Below are positions 1 to 6,857 of a stretch of 13,210 bases of DNA, in pieces. The position numbers and the translations under genes were made by a program. This DNA is from CAIYRG01 sp035577685. GTDB taxonomy: Bacteria > Pseudomonadota > Alphaproteobacteria > Micropepsales > Micropepsaceae. The first letter of the stretch is position 1, and the number at the start of each line of letters is the position of its first letter. Location of the stretch: NCBI GenBank assembly GCA_035577685.1, contig DATLVC010000419.1, positions 1 to 13,210 of the forward strand, written 5' to 3'. The notes under the pieces are model-generated. The model searched no databases, was not told the origin of the DNA, and saw only the letters and a program-made list of their open reading frames with translations.

Positions 1-42
1 GGGCCGTGCTTCGGCTGACGGCGATGATGTGGCCTTCAGGAT

Positions 43-1038
43 TCATCCGAGACTGCCGACATGGGCTTCCAGCAGCTCCCAGGTGCGTTGGCCGATATGC
101 TGCTTCCAGCGTGGATAGAACGCGGTCAGTGCGGGACGGAACGATGCCTTGTCGACATCGTTGAAGACCATGCCGCGCTTGGCGAGATCGGCCCGCAACT
201 CGTTGTTCAGCGAATCATTGTCGGCCCGCTGCAGGCTCACGAATTTGCGCGTATTGGTCTCGATGATGTGCTGCACGTCGGCCGGCAGGCCCTGCCACAC
301 CTTCTGGCTGGCCAGAAGATTGTAGCCGGACCAGGAATGTTCCGTGACGCTGGCATATTTCTGGAATTCGTAGAGCTTGAACAGTTCGACCACATCCCAG
401 GGATCGTCCTGCGCCTCGGCCATTCCGCTTTTCAGCCCCTCATAAAGCTTCGTCAAATTCAGCGTCACGATTTGCGCGCCCATGGATTTGAAGAAATCCT
501 GATACACGGGCGAGCCGGGAATGCGGATCTTCAGGCCCTGGAAATCGGCCGCCGTGCGAATGGGGCGGCTGTTCGACGTGATCTGGTGCATGCCGTTCTC
601 GAAACATCCGCCGGGAAGCGCGTAGATGCCCTTGGCGCGCAGCTCCTGGCGCAGATAGGCACCGAGTTCTCCATCGAGCGCGGCATAAACTTGCGCCGGA
701 TTGCGGAAGCCGTACGGCGTCGCCTGCACGTCCGCCGCCGGCACCAGCGAGGAGAGCCCATTGCCGGCTAGCGTCATGAAGGCGAGATCGCCGCCCACCA
801 ATTTGTCGAGGCCGGCATCGCCGCGCGAGATCTGAACATCGACCCGTCCGTTGGTTTCGGCTTTTACGGCCGCCCACATTTCGGTCGCGCGTTTGTGCAG
901 CGGGCTTTCGACGGGGAGGTTGTGGTTATGCTGCAGCGTGATGTCTGCGGCGCGGGCGCGTGGGGACATCAGAATCAAGCCGCCTGCAGAGGCCAGCCCG
1001 ACATTCACCTGCCTGCGCGTGAAGATGGAATTGGACAT
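43..1038 (-). CDS. TRAP transporter solute-binding protein, DctP family
   Basis: Periplasmic binding protein of a tripartite (TRAP) carboxylate uptake system, 331 aa, the usual family length. The N-terminus has a twin-arginine-like TRRQ (residues 7-10), a hydrophobic stretch (about 12-25) and an ARA-A cleavage site near residue 30, so it is exported, perhaps by Tat. The DctP core is recognisable: GLKIRIPGSP (168-177) holds the conserved arginine R172 that in this family salt-bridges the ligand carboxylate, followed by the helix MGAQIVTLNLTKLYEGLKSG and the DDPWD segment (211-215). An AAGG-type ribosome site sits about 5 bases before ATG. It is the last gene of a minus-strand set, 71 bases after the permease. 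No TRAP membrane subunits (DctQ/DctM) lie in the window; they may be elsewhere or just beyond the left edge. The family is clear; the ligand is unknown. Confidence 0.9.
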   Translation of the reverse strand: MSNSIFTRRQVNVGLASAGGLILMSPRARAADITLQHNHNLPVESPLHKRATEMWAAVKAETNGRVDVQISRGDAGLDKLVGGDLAFMTLAGNGLSSLVPAADVQATPYGFRNPAQVYAALDGELGAYLRQELRAKGIYALPGGCFENGMHQITSNSRPIRTAADFQGLKIRIPGSPVYQDFFKSMGAQIVTLNLTKLYEGLKSGMAEAQDDPWDVVELFKLYEFQKYASVTEHSWSGYNLLASQKVWQGLPADVQHIIETNTRKFVSLQRADNDSLNNELRADLAKRGMVFNDVDKASFRPALTAFYPRWKQHIGQRTWELLEAHVGSLG

Positions 1039-1063
1039 CGGCGCCTTCCCCCGGATGTATTTT

Positions 1064-1077
1064 GCGTAAAGTTACGC
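1064..1077. promoter_or_regulatory. Perfect palindrome in the permease/binding-protein gap
   Basis: GCGTAA-AG-TTACGC is a perfect 6+6 inverted repeat 25 bases before the ATG of the TRAP binding protein, inside the 71-base gap after the permease stop. It could be an operator for a dimeric regulator or, in RNA, a short hairpin separating expression of the binding protein from the upstream genes. With a 2-base loop the RNA hairpin would lose its innermost pairs, which slightly favours a DNA site. Confidence 0.35.
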
Positions 1078-1109
1078 TGGTTTCCGGCAACAGTGAAGGG
1101 ACGCGGCGA

Positions 1110-2462
1110 CTAGATCAGGATCAATAATGCCGCGCCATAGATCAGCGTAGCCACCATGAAGGTGACAATCGTGAAACCCAACACCCGTTGGATGCCGATG
1201 CCGGCGATGGCAACCACCGGCAAGGCCCAGAACGGTTGCAACATGTTGGCGACCTGTTCGCCCATCGCCACCGCCATGGTCGTGGCGGAGACGGACGCAT
1301 TCAGCGCCGCTGCTGCCGGAATGGTAAAGGGGCCCTGCACCGCCCAATGGCCGCCGCCGCTCGGGATCACCAGCGAAATGAAGATCGACGATGCGAAGCT
1401 GAGAATGGGCAGGCTGTAGGCCGAGGCGGAGGCGGCAATCGAGCTGGAAATCTCGGCCGCCAAACCTGTCGCGGTCATGATGCCCATGATGCCGCCATAG
1501 ATCGGGTATTGCAGGATCATCGATCCCGTCTGTTTCGCGCCGCTTTTCACGGCCTCGGCGAAATTGAGCGGCGATCCGTGCAGCGCGAGCCCTGCGATCA
1601 GGAACAGGAAGATCACCATATTCGCATCGAATGTCAGGCGCCCCCCGACAAACGCCACGGCGACATAGGCGATGCCGACTGCCACCAGGAACAGACTCGC
1701 GACGGGGGAATTTTCGACCCGGCGGGCAAAGGAAACATTCGCAACTTTCTGCGGGGCAGGGCTTTCCGGCGGCGGCACGAAGATTTGCGTGTCCTCGGCG
1801 CGCGGCCGTATCAGCACCAGCACGAACGGCATCACGAGAAGCACCAGCAGCGTCGGCACGATATTGACCGTGGTGAAGATCGATTGGCTATAGGGCAGGA
1901 TATGGCCGGTGATTTTTTCGACGATGTTCAACGCATTGCCTGGGGATGCTTGCGACAGGGGAATTGAGCCCGAAGGCCCACTGTCATAGATGACGAAGCC
2001 GGAATAGGCCGCGGCCACGAGCCAGGCGAAATCGACGCGGATCTGCTTGGCGACTTCGCGCGCCAGCACGGCGCCGATGACAAGCCCGAATCCCCAATTG
2101 ATCCAGGAGGCGAGGGCGGCCACAAGAAACGTCACGACCACCGCCTGGTTCGGCGTCGCGATGTGCGCCACCACCCGCTTGAGCCCGCGCTGCACCGGCG
2201 GGGAATAGGCCAGCGCATGTCCCGACACCAGGATCAGGATCATCTGAAACGCGAAGCCGAGAATGTTGAATATCCCGGCATACCAGCCGGTCAGGATGGT
2301 GGTGAGAGAGCCCTGCGGCGCGAACATCCATGCCGCGGCGGCCACGATTGCGGTCAATGCGATGGCGAGCACGAAGGCGTCCGGCATCAGCCGTTCGAAA
2401 ACATCCACTGAGACGGCGGTGAAGCTGCGCCGCCGGACCAGCGGTGGATCGTGTGCGCTCAT
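1110..2462 (-). CDS. Short-chain fatty acid permease, AtoE family
   Basis: Integral inner-membrane carrier of 450 aa, close to the roughly 440 aa of E. coli AtoE, which imports short-chain fatty acids. It has about ten to twelve hydrophobic segments and hallmark family stretches: SGHALAYSPPVQRGL (80-94), NWGFGLVIGAVLAREV (122-137), YSGFVIYDSGPSGSIPL (153-169) and PSGGGHWAVQGP (367-378). A hydrophilic loop (about 220-248) splits the protein into halves. The ATG lies inside the end of the CoA-transferase gene (4-base ATGA overlap), and the ribosome site AAGGTGG falls in that gene's last codons, so the two are translationally coupled. The neighbouring CoA-transferase suggests the imported acid is activated to a CoA thioester. 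Substrate specificity cannot be read from sequence. Confidence 0.9.
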   Translation of the reverse strand: MSAHDPPLVRRRSFTAVSVDVFERLMPDAFVLAIALTAIVAAAAWMFAPQGSLTTILTGWYAGIFNILGFAFQMILILVSGHALAYSPPVQRGLKRVVAHIATPNQAVVVTFLVAALASWINWGFGLVIGAVLAREVAKQIRVDFAWLVAAAYSGFVIYDSGPSGSIPLSQASPGNALNIVEKITGHILPYSQSIFTTVNIVPTLLVLLVMPFVLVLIRPRAEDTQIFVPPPESPAPQKVANVSFARRVENSPVASLFLVAVGIAYVAVAFVGGRLTFDANMVIFLFLIAGLALHGSPLNFAEAVKSGAKQTGSMILQYPIYGGIMGIMTATGLAAEISSSIAASASAYSLPILSFASSIFISLVIPSGGGHWAVQGPFTIPAAAALNASVSATTMAVAMGEQVANMLQPFWALPVVAIAGIGIQRVLGFTIVTFMVATLIYGAALLILI

Positions 2463-3721
2463 GCGCAGCCACCTTGCGCGCGCAATTGCGCGATTCCCGC
2501 AGTATCGAGCCCGGCCTGCGCCAGGATTTCATCCGTATGCTGACCGAGCGATGGAGCGGGTCGACGCCACACGCCGGGCGTCGCCGACAGCCGCGGCACG
2601 ATATTGTGCATCGGCAGCGAGCCCAATTCGGGGTCTTCGACATCCACCACAATCCGGCGCTCCTGAAAATGTGGATCGGCGACCGCGTCGTCGATATTGT
2701 ACACCGGTCCGACCGTGACGCCGGCATCGCGCATATGGGCGAGCGCGTGATCACGCGTCTTGCAGGCGAACCACGCCCCCACGATCTCATCGACGATGGC
2801 GCGGTGCTTCACCCGGTCGGAATTGGTGCGAAAGCGCGGGTCCTGGATCATCTCGGGATGGCCGATCACCTCGAACACGCGCCGCGCCATGGCCTGGGTG
2901 GAGCCCGAGAGGGCAACATATTTGCCGTCCGCGCAACGGTAGATATTGCGCGGGGACGAGATGCTGGTGCCGTTGCCGGCGCGCTCCTTCACCACGCCGG
3001 TCCGCCGATAGATCGCGGCCTCGGGTCCCAGCGTGGAGAACAAGGGCTCCAGCAGCGACAGATCGATCACCTGGCCTTTCGCCTCGCCGCGGTCGCGCGC
3101 GAACAAAGCGGTGACCGTCGCCATGGCCCCGGAAAGCCCCGCGATCATATCGGCCAGAGCGAGCGGCGGCAGCACCGGTTCGCGGTCGGGAAAGCCGGTG
3201 CGCGCGGCGAGCCCGCTCATGGCTTCCACCAGCGTGCCGAAACCGGGCAATTGCGCATAGGGTCCCGTCTGGCCGAAACCGGAAATGCGCACGACGATCA
3301 GGCGCGGATTGCGCGCCAGCAGCAGGTCCGGCGCAAGGCCCATCGCCTCCAGCGTGCCGGGCCGGTAATTCTCGATGAACACGTCGGCGGTTTCGACCAG
3401 CCGGAGCAGGGCGTCCTTGGCCGCCGCGTTGCGCAGGTCGAGCGCCACCGACATCTTGTTGCGGGAATAGGTCTTCCAGAAAAGCTGCTCGCCGCCCTCG
3501 CGCCAGGCGCGCAAGGGGTCCCCCTCCAACGGCTCGATCTTGATCACATCGGCGCCGAAATCGCCGAGCTGCAGCGACAGCATGTTGCCCGCGACCAGCC
3601 GCGACAGGTCGAGCACACGAATACCGTTAAGGGGCCCCTTCGCGTCCGGCGAAAAGCGAATGGGGTCTTGAGTCGCGGATGCGTTTTGTCGTTCGTCCGA
3701 AGCTGAAGTCACGAGGGCCAT
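2459..3721 (-). CDS. Family III CoA-transferase (CaiB/BaiF type)
   Basis: Transfers CoA between a thioester donor and a carboxylic acid in the cytoplasm; 420 aa, normal for the family (formyl-CoA transferase, CaiB, BaiF). Residues 29-62 match the family opening, GPLNGIRVLDLSRLVAG followed by LGDFGADVIKIEP. VFIENYRPGTLEAMGL (114-129) and ISGFGQTGPY (146-155) are further family signatures. D191 in PPLALADMIAG corresponds to the catalytic aspartate that forms the acyl-enzyme anhydride. It is the first gene of the three-gene minus-strand set and overlaps the permease start. The annotated ATG has no clear Shine-Dalgarno sequence and gives about 28 residues before the conserved core, somewhat long, so the true start may be a little downstream (for example GTG at codon 4). 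The substrate is unknown; a short-chain or dicarboxylic acid would suit the permease. Confidence 0.9.
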   Translation of the reverse strand: MALVTSASDERQNASATQDPIRFSPDAKGPLNGIRVLDLSRLVAGNMLSLQLGDFGADVIKIEPLEGDPLRAWREGGEQLFWKTYSRNKMSVALDLRNAAAKDALLRLVETADVFIENYRPGTLEAMGLAPDLLLARNPRLIVVRISGFGQTGPYAQLPGFGTLVEAMSGLAARTGFPDREPVLPPLALADMIAGLSGAMATVTALFARDRGEAKGQVIDLSLLEPLFSTLGPEAAIYRRTGVVKERAGNGTSISSPRNIYRCADGKYVALSGSTQAMARRVFEVIGHPEMIQDPRFRTNSDRVKHRAIVDEIVGAWFACKTRDHALAHMRDAGVTVGPVYNIDDAVADPHFQERRIVVDVEDPELGSLPMHNIVPRLSATPGVWRRPAPSLGQHTDEILAQAGLDTAGIAQLRAQGGCA

Positions 3722-3786
3722 CTTGTTGCAAAGGAAGATGACCCGCTGATACCACGAAACCGTAGGAAACGAATACGGCGGCCGGA

Positions 3787-3975
3787 TCAGTCGCTTCTAA
3801 AGGGCAGGTACGCCGCGACGAGTTCGGATGCCGCATCGGCTTCGAGCGCAGTCGCATAGCGTAAGAGATCGGCAATTTTGTCGGTGTCATCGAATGTCGC
3901 CGCCAGTTCCCGCGCCACCGCGGCCTCTTTCAGGATCTCGGCGATATCCGCAACGCTCATCGGTGACAAAGTCAT
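3787..3975 (-). CDS. Small hypothetical protein (62 aa)
   Basis: Short alpha-helical protein of unknown function, with no signal peptide or membrane segment. The frame could open at 4035, but I chose the ATG at 3975 because GGAG lies about 10 bases before it. The next ATG (3960) has no ribosome site, and the longer version would run through an inverted repeat and an atypical leader. The product is acidic and Ala/Leu-rich: helix-forming AEILKEAAVARELA near the start, a DDTDKIADLLRYATALEAD stretch in the middle, then ASELVAAYLPF. It ends 65 bases before the CoA-transferase start on the same strand, so it could be co-transcribed, but nothing else ties them together. I do not recognise a named family. 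Confidence 0.5.
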   Translation of the reverse strand: MTLSPMSVADIAEILKEAAVARELAATFDDTDKIADLLRYATALEADAASELVAAYLPFRSD

Positions 3976-4011
3976 TCGTGCGGCGCTCCAAAAATACAGC
4001 CCCACGAAATT

Positions 4012-4040
4012 TGCAGAGAGCAAATCCGCTCTCAATTGCA
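4012..4040. promoter_or_regulatory. Interrupted dyad between divergent small genes
   Basis: TGCAGAGAGC, six bases, GCTCTC, three bases, TGCA: a perfect 6-bp stem (4016-4021 with 4028-4033) flanked by a second 4-bp pairing (4012-4015 with 4037-4040). It lies in the 222-base gap between the minus-strand gene starting at 3975 and the plus-strand gene starting at 4198. It is a candidate operator, or a leader hairpin for the minus-strand gene. I saw no convincing sigma-70 -35/-10 pair in this gap. Confidence 0.3.
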
Positions 4041-4197
4041 GACTCTAAACTCGGTTAACGGAAAATTTGCCACTGCCCGACTATGTATCTTTCCCAAGAT
4101 GTCAGCGCCTCAGGGAATAGCTAGGTTTTTGTCACACCGCCTCGATTAGACCTCAAAGCGAATGTGTCGAAACGCGTAACAGCTAGGAGTACCGGTC

Positions 4198-4386
4198 ATG
4201 CAAACATCTAGAGATTTCCACACTGAAGCTGAGCAATTCCGCGCCCGCGCCGGAACGAGTGACATCGCGCAGTCGCGCGTCCTTCTTCTGCAATTGAGCC
4301 AGGCGTGGGAAACGCTCGCGCAGGCGTGGGATTGCCTGCCGGCCTCCGAGACGGACACCGCGAAATCCAAAGAGGTTTGCCACTAA
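4198..4386 (+). CDS. Small hypothetical protein, W..LA helical type (62 aa)
   Basis: Soluble, helical protein of unknown function. Start chosen at ATG 4198 because TAGGAGT sits about 7 bases upstream, a strong ribosome site. The core reads A-E-Q-F-R (11-15), then LLLQLSQAWETLAQAW (29-44). The pattern of a Leu-rich helix with a W..LA ending resembles very small proteins that I recall as frequent in Bradyrhizobium-type genomes; that comparison is from memory. A second protein of the same pattern is encoded at 6205-6378, and the two align without gaps over 32 residues with eight identities including L, W and LA. The gene opens a short plus-strand pair with the gene at 4462. No role can be assigned. 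Confidence 0.6.
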   Translation: MQTSRDFHTEAEQFRARAGTSDIAQSRVLLLQLSQAWETLAQAWDCLPASETDTAKSKEVCH

Positions 4387-4461
4387 CGAGACTGATGCGG
4401 GTCAATTGCGCCGCGATCTTTTCCCGTAACGAAATCTGCAACCGACAATAGCGAGTTACCA

Positions 4462-4773
4462 ATGTACGAGCCCTCGAAGTCTCTCATCCCGGTTTCCCAA
4501 TGCGGAACGCTTTGCGTCATCGAGCCCTGCTTCGATGTCGTTCCCGCCTGCGCCAGCGCATTCGAGCGCGATTTCGTGGCCCGTGAATTTGCCCGCCTGA
4601 CGCGGCACGCCATTGCCAATGGCCGCCGAGCCGCAGCGATGCGCGCCCGCGAAGAGGCCATTATCGCTTACGAATTCGACCGGCTCACGCAGGTGGCAAT
4701 CGCCAACGGCCTGCGCAACACGCGGGTTCTTGCCGGCGCGTCCGCCTACCAACCGGCGCGCATCGCGGCTTAA
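4462..4773 (+). CDS. Hypothetical protein with internal duplication (103 aa)
   Basis: Unknown function; no signal peptide or membrane span. The N-terminal 30 residues contain four cysteines (14, 18, 23, 30). The rest is helical and built from a repeated unit: EFARLTRHAIANGRR (42-56) and EFDRLTQVAIANGLR (71-85) share 11 of 15 residues with a 29-residue period. The matching codons differ mostly at third positions (7 of 11 identical residues use different codons), which argues that this is a real protein held by selection since the duplication. The ribosome site is weak (GCGAG about 9 bases before ATG). It lies 75 bases after the previous small gene on the same strand and ends 3 bases from the stop of the convergent minus-strand gene, with no visible terminator between them. 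Confidence 0.65.
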   Translation: MYEPSKSLIPVSQCGTLCVIEPCFDVVPACASAFERDFVAREFARLTRHAIANGRRAAAMRAREEAIIAYEFDRLTQVAIANGLRNTRVLAGASAYQPARIAA

Positions 4774-4776
4774 GTC

Positions 4777-5664
4777 TCAAAAATCCGGTTTGTCCGTGTG
4801 CGGAAGGTTGAAATCTTCCCCGGTCAGGAAATTGTGCCGCATGTCGGCACAGACACGCTCCTCCCACGCGCCGGCTGAGCGCAAATACGTCACCTGCCCG
4901 GACCAGGGCATGGTGAAATTGGCCGGATCCTCCACGCGGAAACGGATTTGTAGCCCCTTGGGATAGGCCTCGTTGACGGTGGCCCCGCCCATATCCTCGT
5001 CCACGCGGCCGCTGTCCTTCTGCGCCTTGATATAGTCGCGGCGTGCGGCGGCGGCGTCGATCAACCTGATACGTTCGACGATATGGATGCCGGCGCTGAA
5101 CGGCGTGCCGTAATTGTCGATCATGGAAAGCGGCCCCGGCTTCACGCCGACCGTGTCGATGACCAGCGTGTCGCCTTCATAATGGCCGACCGAATCACCG
5201 CCATAAGACGGTACCACATTGCGCGGGTGCGGCTGGTTCAGCCTCACATGCCGGATCTGCTGATCGCCAACCGTCATGATGACGACCTGATCCTTGGCCT
5301 GCACCATCTGCATCAGGAGGGCGCGCCAGCCGTAAACCGGCGGCCAAGGGGTGCAGCCATTGGACGGCGTGGGAAAGTTCTCGCCGGTGCGCGAGACGGC
5401 GCCCGCAGCGCGCACCTTGGCCGCGGCTTCCGGTTTCAGAATCGGGTTCGTGTCGTCGCCGATCCGCATATAGAAGGTGCGGGTCTTGTTCATCACCGGC
5501 CCGGGACCGGACGGCGGCGGCTCGAAATCCACCGCGTTGCGGCCCCACACGCCGGAGAAATCGGGAATCGCCGCGGCGCTGTTGGCGGCAACCGGCCACA
5601 GCAGCCACGCAAGCGTGACCGCGGCCGCGCTGCCGATTCCCGTTGCCTTCGCCGCGCGCCCCAT
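4777..5664 (-). CDS. Exported protein of unknown function (295 aa)
   Basis: Starts at ATG 5664. The reading frame stays open upstream to 5937, but that part only shadows the OsmC gene and is Arg/His-rich nonsense. With this start the protein has an N-terminal hydrophobic segment (about 9-31, ending VAANSAAA), so it is secreted or membrane-anchored, and the mature part begins IPDFSGVWGR. The segment YEGDTLVIDTVG (162-173) and the PDFSGVW opening recur in a large group of exported bacterial proteins annotated only as hypothetical; the fold is probably beta-rich. Two cysteines (104 and 272) could form a periplasmic disulfide. It begins 8 bases after the OsmC stop on the same strand, so the two are very likely co-transcribed. 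Translation initiation looks weak and may depend on coupling. Confidence 0.75.
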   Translation of the reverse strand: MGRAAKATGIGSAAAVTLAWLLWPVAANSAAAIPDFSGVWGRNAVDFEPPPSGPGPVMNKTRTFYMRIGDDTNPILKPEAAAKVRAAGAVSRTGENFPTPSNGCTPWPPVYGWRALLMQMVQAKDQVVIMTVGDQQIRHVRLNQPHPRNVVPSYGGDSVGHYEGDTLVIDTVGVKPGPLSMIDNYGTPFSAGIHIVERIRLIDAAAARRDYIKAQKDSGRVDEDMGGATVNEAYPKGLQIRFRVEDPANFTMPWSGQVTYLRSAGAWEERVCADMRHNFLTGEDFNLPHTDKPDF

Positions 5665-5672
5665 CGCGCCCG

Positions 5673-6104
5673 TCAGCGGATCAGGCTGGCCTTCAGCGTG
5701 ATCTCGGTGCCCGGCGCCAGCAGCCGCGAAATCGGGCAATCGCGCTTGGCGTTCTCGGCCTGCTGATGGAAGGCGGCTTCCTCGATGCCGGGAACTTCGG
5801 CTTCGGTCACGAGGTCGATCCGCGTCACGGCAAAGCCGGCGGCAGTCTTCTCGAAATTCACGGTGGCTGTGGTGTGCACACGCGTCGGCGGCGTGCCGTT
5901 TTTCTCCAGCCCGGCCGAGAAGGCCATGGAGAAACATCCCGAATGCGCGGCGGCGATCAGCTCCTCGGGATTGGTGCCGGTGCCGTCGGTAAAGCGCGAC
6001 TTGAAGGAATAGGCGCCTTCATAAGCGCCGCTGCCCAATTTCATCTTGCCTGTGCCGGTTTGCAAGCCACCACGCCATTCCGCATCCGCTGTCCGCGTTA
6101 CCAT
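5673..6104 (-). CDS. osmC: OsmC/Ohr family peroxiredoxin
   Basis: Cytoplasmic thiol peroxidase that reduces organic hydroperoxides; 143 aa, the usual length. The two redox cysteines are present: C57 in AAAHSGCFSM and C123 in RDCPISRLL, 66 residues apart as in E. coli OsmC (C59/C125). NPEELIAAAHSGC, with its conserved glutamates, is diagnostic. SGAYEGAYSFKSRF near the N-terminus and the GTNPEEL motif favour the OsmC branch over Ohr. The ATG is supported by AGGAG about 6 bases upstream. It is the first gene of a two-gene unit with the exported protein that follows. No OxyR or OhrR site could be recognised in the 100 bases upstream. Confidence 0.92.
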   Translation of the reverse strand: MVTRTADAEWRGGLQTGTGKMKLGSGAYEGAYSFKSRFTDGTGTNPEELIAAAHSGCFSMAFSAGLEKNGTPPTRVHTTATVNFEKTAAGFAVTRIDLVTEAEVPGIEEAAFHQQAENAKRDCPISRLLAPGTEITLKASLIR

Positions 6105-6204
6105 GTGAGTCTCCTATGGGGTTTTGCGCATTATTGCCGTGTAAACGCAGTTCCGGCAATCGAGTGGATTCGGGCACTGTTACAGTTTGAAATCTGGCCG
6201 CAAA

Positions 6205-6378
6205 TCAACGAGGCTTGTTTCGCTTAGCCTCGGCTAAGAATATCTGTCGCTCATCGGCAAGATTCATCCAACAAGCTGCCAATTTTACGTATTCCACTTT
6301 GAATTCGTTGCGAAGGGCGGTCTTCGCGAGAATCTGACATGCCTGAGCATGCCCGACATACGCAAGAACCTTTTTCAT
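6205..6378 (-). CDS. Small hypothetical protein, W..LA type (57 aa)
   Basis: Basic, helical protein without signal or membrane segment. The frame opens at 6474, but ATG 6378 is preferred because GGGAGAG lies about 8 bases upstream and the longer N-terminus is Gly/Pro-rich and overlaps a likely promoter. The core, from A-Q-A-C-Q through VKLAACWMNLADE, has the same helix-W..LA pattern as the 62-aa protein at 4198-4386, to which it aligns without gaps over 32 residues. A Lys/Arg-rich tail (AKRNKPR) ends it. It lies 100 bases upstream of osmC on the same strand. Function unknown. Confidence 0.6.
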   Translation of the reverse strand: MKKVLAYVGHAQACQILAKTALRNEFKVEYVKLAACWMNLADERQIFLAEAKRNKPR

Positions 6379-6415
6379 GAGGGATACTCTCCCGGCATTG
6401 GCGACATTGTGCGAC

Positions 6416-6457
6416 AGTATACTTATGCCCAAGGGACCCCAAGGCCAGAAGGGTCCC
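6416..6457 (-). promoter_or_regulatory. Candidate promoter with overlapping dyad
   Basis: On the minus strand TATACT (6421-6416) is a good -10 hexamer placed 37 bases before the ATG at 6378. The matching -35 is poor. The region where it should lie (about 6439-6444) overlaps a perfect inverted repeat GGGACCC (6433-6439)/GGGTCCC (6451-6457), which could be an operator. This is a motif reading only. Confidence 0.3.
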
Positions 6458-6521
6458 GCCGATGTTATCGGCAACGCTGTCCAGTCATGTGCCTAGCGAC
6501 AGGCGAGGTCTAGCTCTGAAT

Positions 6522-6767
6522 TTATCGCGGAGGCGCAGGCGGCACTTTCGCGGCGAAGGGAAGCGGAATCCACGTGGCCTGACCATCCACCTGCCCGAGA
6601 TACCAGGTCTTACCATTGACGGAATCGAGCAAAATGGTTGCCGGCGCGTTATTTATCGTGCCCTGGACAACGACGAAGGTGCCCGCCAGACTTTGCGTGC
6701 TTTGAGCTGCAAGCGGGGTTGAGAGCGAAAGCGCAACCAATCCGATCAAAAACACCAGTGCTTTCAT
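6522..6767 (-). CDS. Small exported hypothetical protein (81 aa)
   Basis: Start placed at ATG 6767, not at the frame's first ATG (6839), because GGGAGAGGA lies immediately upstream and the product then begins with a textbook signal peptide (MKALVFLIGLVALSLSTPLAA, cleaved near residue 21). The mature protein of about 60 residues is probably beta-rich: GTFVVVQGTINNAPATILLD, then GKTWYLGQVDGQATWIPLPF, and a Pro-rich end (PPAPPR). ILLD-x-x-x-GKTW followed by W-x-P-x-PF recalls small periplasmic proteins or domains common in Alphaproteobacteria; I know no function for them. There is no cysteine in the mature part, so it is not a lipoprotein. It lies alone on the minus strand, separated from the thioesterase gene by a palindromic repeat. 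Confidence 0.7.
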   Translation of the reverse strand: MKALVFLIGLVALSLSTPLAAQSTQSLAGTFVVVQGTINNAPATILLDSVNGKTWYLGQVDGQATWIPLPFAAKVPPAPPR

Positions 6768-6857
6768 GTTCCTCTCCCACGACGTCCCACGACAACCGCC
6801 TCGCCTGGGAGTAACGCATAGACGCGAAACCTCGCGCAATCTTCAACTCCATCATCC

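Noticed and set aside
1188..1967. Plus-strand frame of 259 codons opposite the permease gene
   Set aside because: Shadow of the AtoE-type permease; its composition (His, Arg, Gln, Asp) is typical of the antisense of a membrane protein.
2444..3706. Plus-strand open frame of 420 codons opposite the CoA-transferase gene
   Set aside because: It mirrors a well-supported family III CoA-transferase; its product is His/Arg/Gly-rich with no motif, as expected from the antisense of GC-rich codons.
5665..5937. N-terminal extension of the exported protein gene up to 5937
   Set aside because: It overlaps the osmC coding region in another frame and reads as Arg/His-rich shadow sequence; the signal segment begins right after ATG 5664.
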